Assembly (NCBI GenBank): GCA_900758315.1
Contig: CAAERF010000588.1
Span: forward strand, 1 to 13,525
DNA length: 13,525 nucleotides
Source: an uncultured Oscillospiraceae bacterium
GTDB lineage: Bacteria > Bacillota > Clostridia > Oscillospirales > Oscillospiraceae
Direction of reading: 5' to 3'
Shown here: piece after piece, positions 13,520 through 13,525 of the stretch
Layout: each line of letters begins with the position of its first letter
How positions within the stretch are numbered: the first letter of the stretch is position 1
Made by a program: the position numbers and the translations under genes
Notes under the pieces: generated by a model
Seen by the model: the letters and a program-made list of their open reading frames with translations, nothing else
The model's database searches: none
Told to the model about the DNA's origin: nothing

Positions 13520-13525
13520 CGGTGT

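Noticed and set aside
1..13525. CRISPR array, tRNA, rRNA or intact insertion sequence
   Set aside because: No regularly spaced repeats, cloverleaf sequence, rRNA-like segment or transposase frame was seen in the window.

Overview
The window looks like the early/replication half of a temperate phage (or phage-derived integrated element) from a low-GC Gram-positive bacterium, most likely a gut Clostridia of the Lachnospiraceae/Ruminococcaceae type. The reasons are strong AGGAGG-like ribosome binding sites, frequent ATGA start/stop overlaps, and a gene set (DUF2800, DUF2815, family A polymerase, VRR-NUC, SNF2 helicase, sigma-like region 4 protein, XRE repressor) that recurs in Clostridia prophages. 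The taxonomic call is inference; no host housekeeping gene is present. Every convincing gene is on the minus strand, so the window is described from right (13525) to left (1).

Right end (13519-12237): a two-gene unit of a 299-residue protein, with an N-terminal helix-turn-helix and a C-terminal segment resembling a PD-(D/E)xK nuclease core, coupled by an ATGA overlap to a 70-residue unknown protein. A 170-base structured 3' region and a strong rho-independent terminator follow. It looks like an accessory (moron-like) unit and is the best candidate here for an undescribed system.

Control region (12236-10660): about 770 bases without a convincing full-length gene. It holds a tiny ORF beside a perfect inverted repeat, a plausible minus-strand promoter with repeated TCGACA motifs, and a large terminator-like hairpin. 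Next come the XRE-family repressor gene with its own terminator, a second plausible promoter overlapped by a palindromic operator candidate, a decayed small reading frame, and a 13-bp inverted repeat with T-tracts on both sides. Expression of the downstream operon is probably set here.

Early/replication operon (10659-1): a sigma region 4-like protein, a DUF4406-like (nucleoside deoxyribosyltransferase fold) protein, two acidic hypothetical proteins, a DUF2800 Cas4-like nuclease, a DUF2815 single-strand DNA-binding protein, then a terminator hairpin and tandem repeats. A family A DNA polymerase with proofreading motifs, a coiled-coil protein, a DUF932-like protein, a small basic protein, a VRR-NUC nuclease, an SNF2 helicase and an unknown gene cut by the window edge complete it. 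The binding protein, polymerase, nucleases and helicase would act together in phage DNA replication and recombination.

The most striking local oddity is in the SNF2 helicase: relative to the expected GLGKT motif, six extra bases including an in-frame TAA sit inside the Walker A loop, so the gene reads as a pseudogene or as carrying an insertion scar. Other genes in the operon use TAA as a normal stop, so stop-codon recoding is unlikely.
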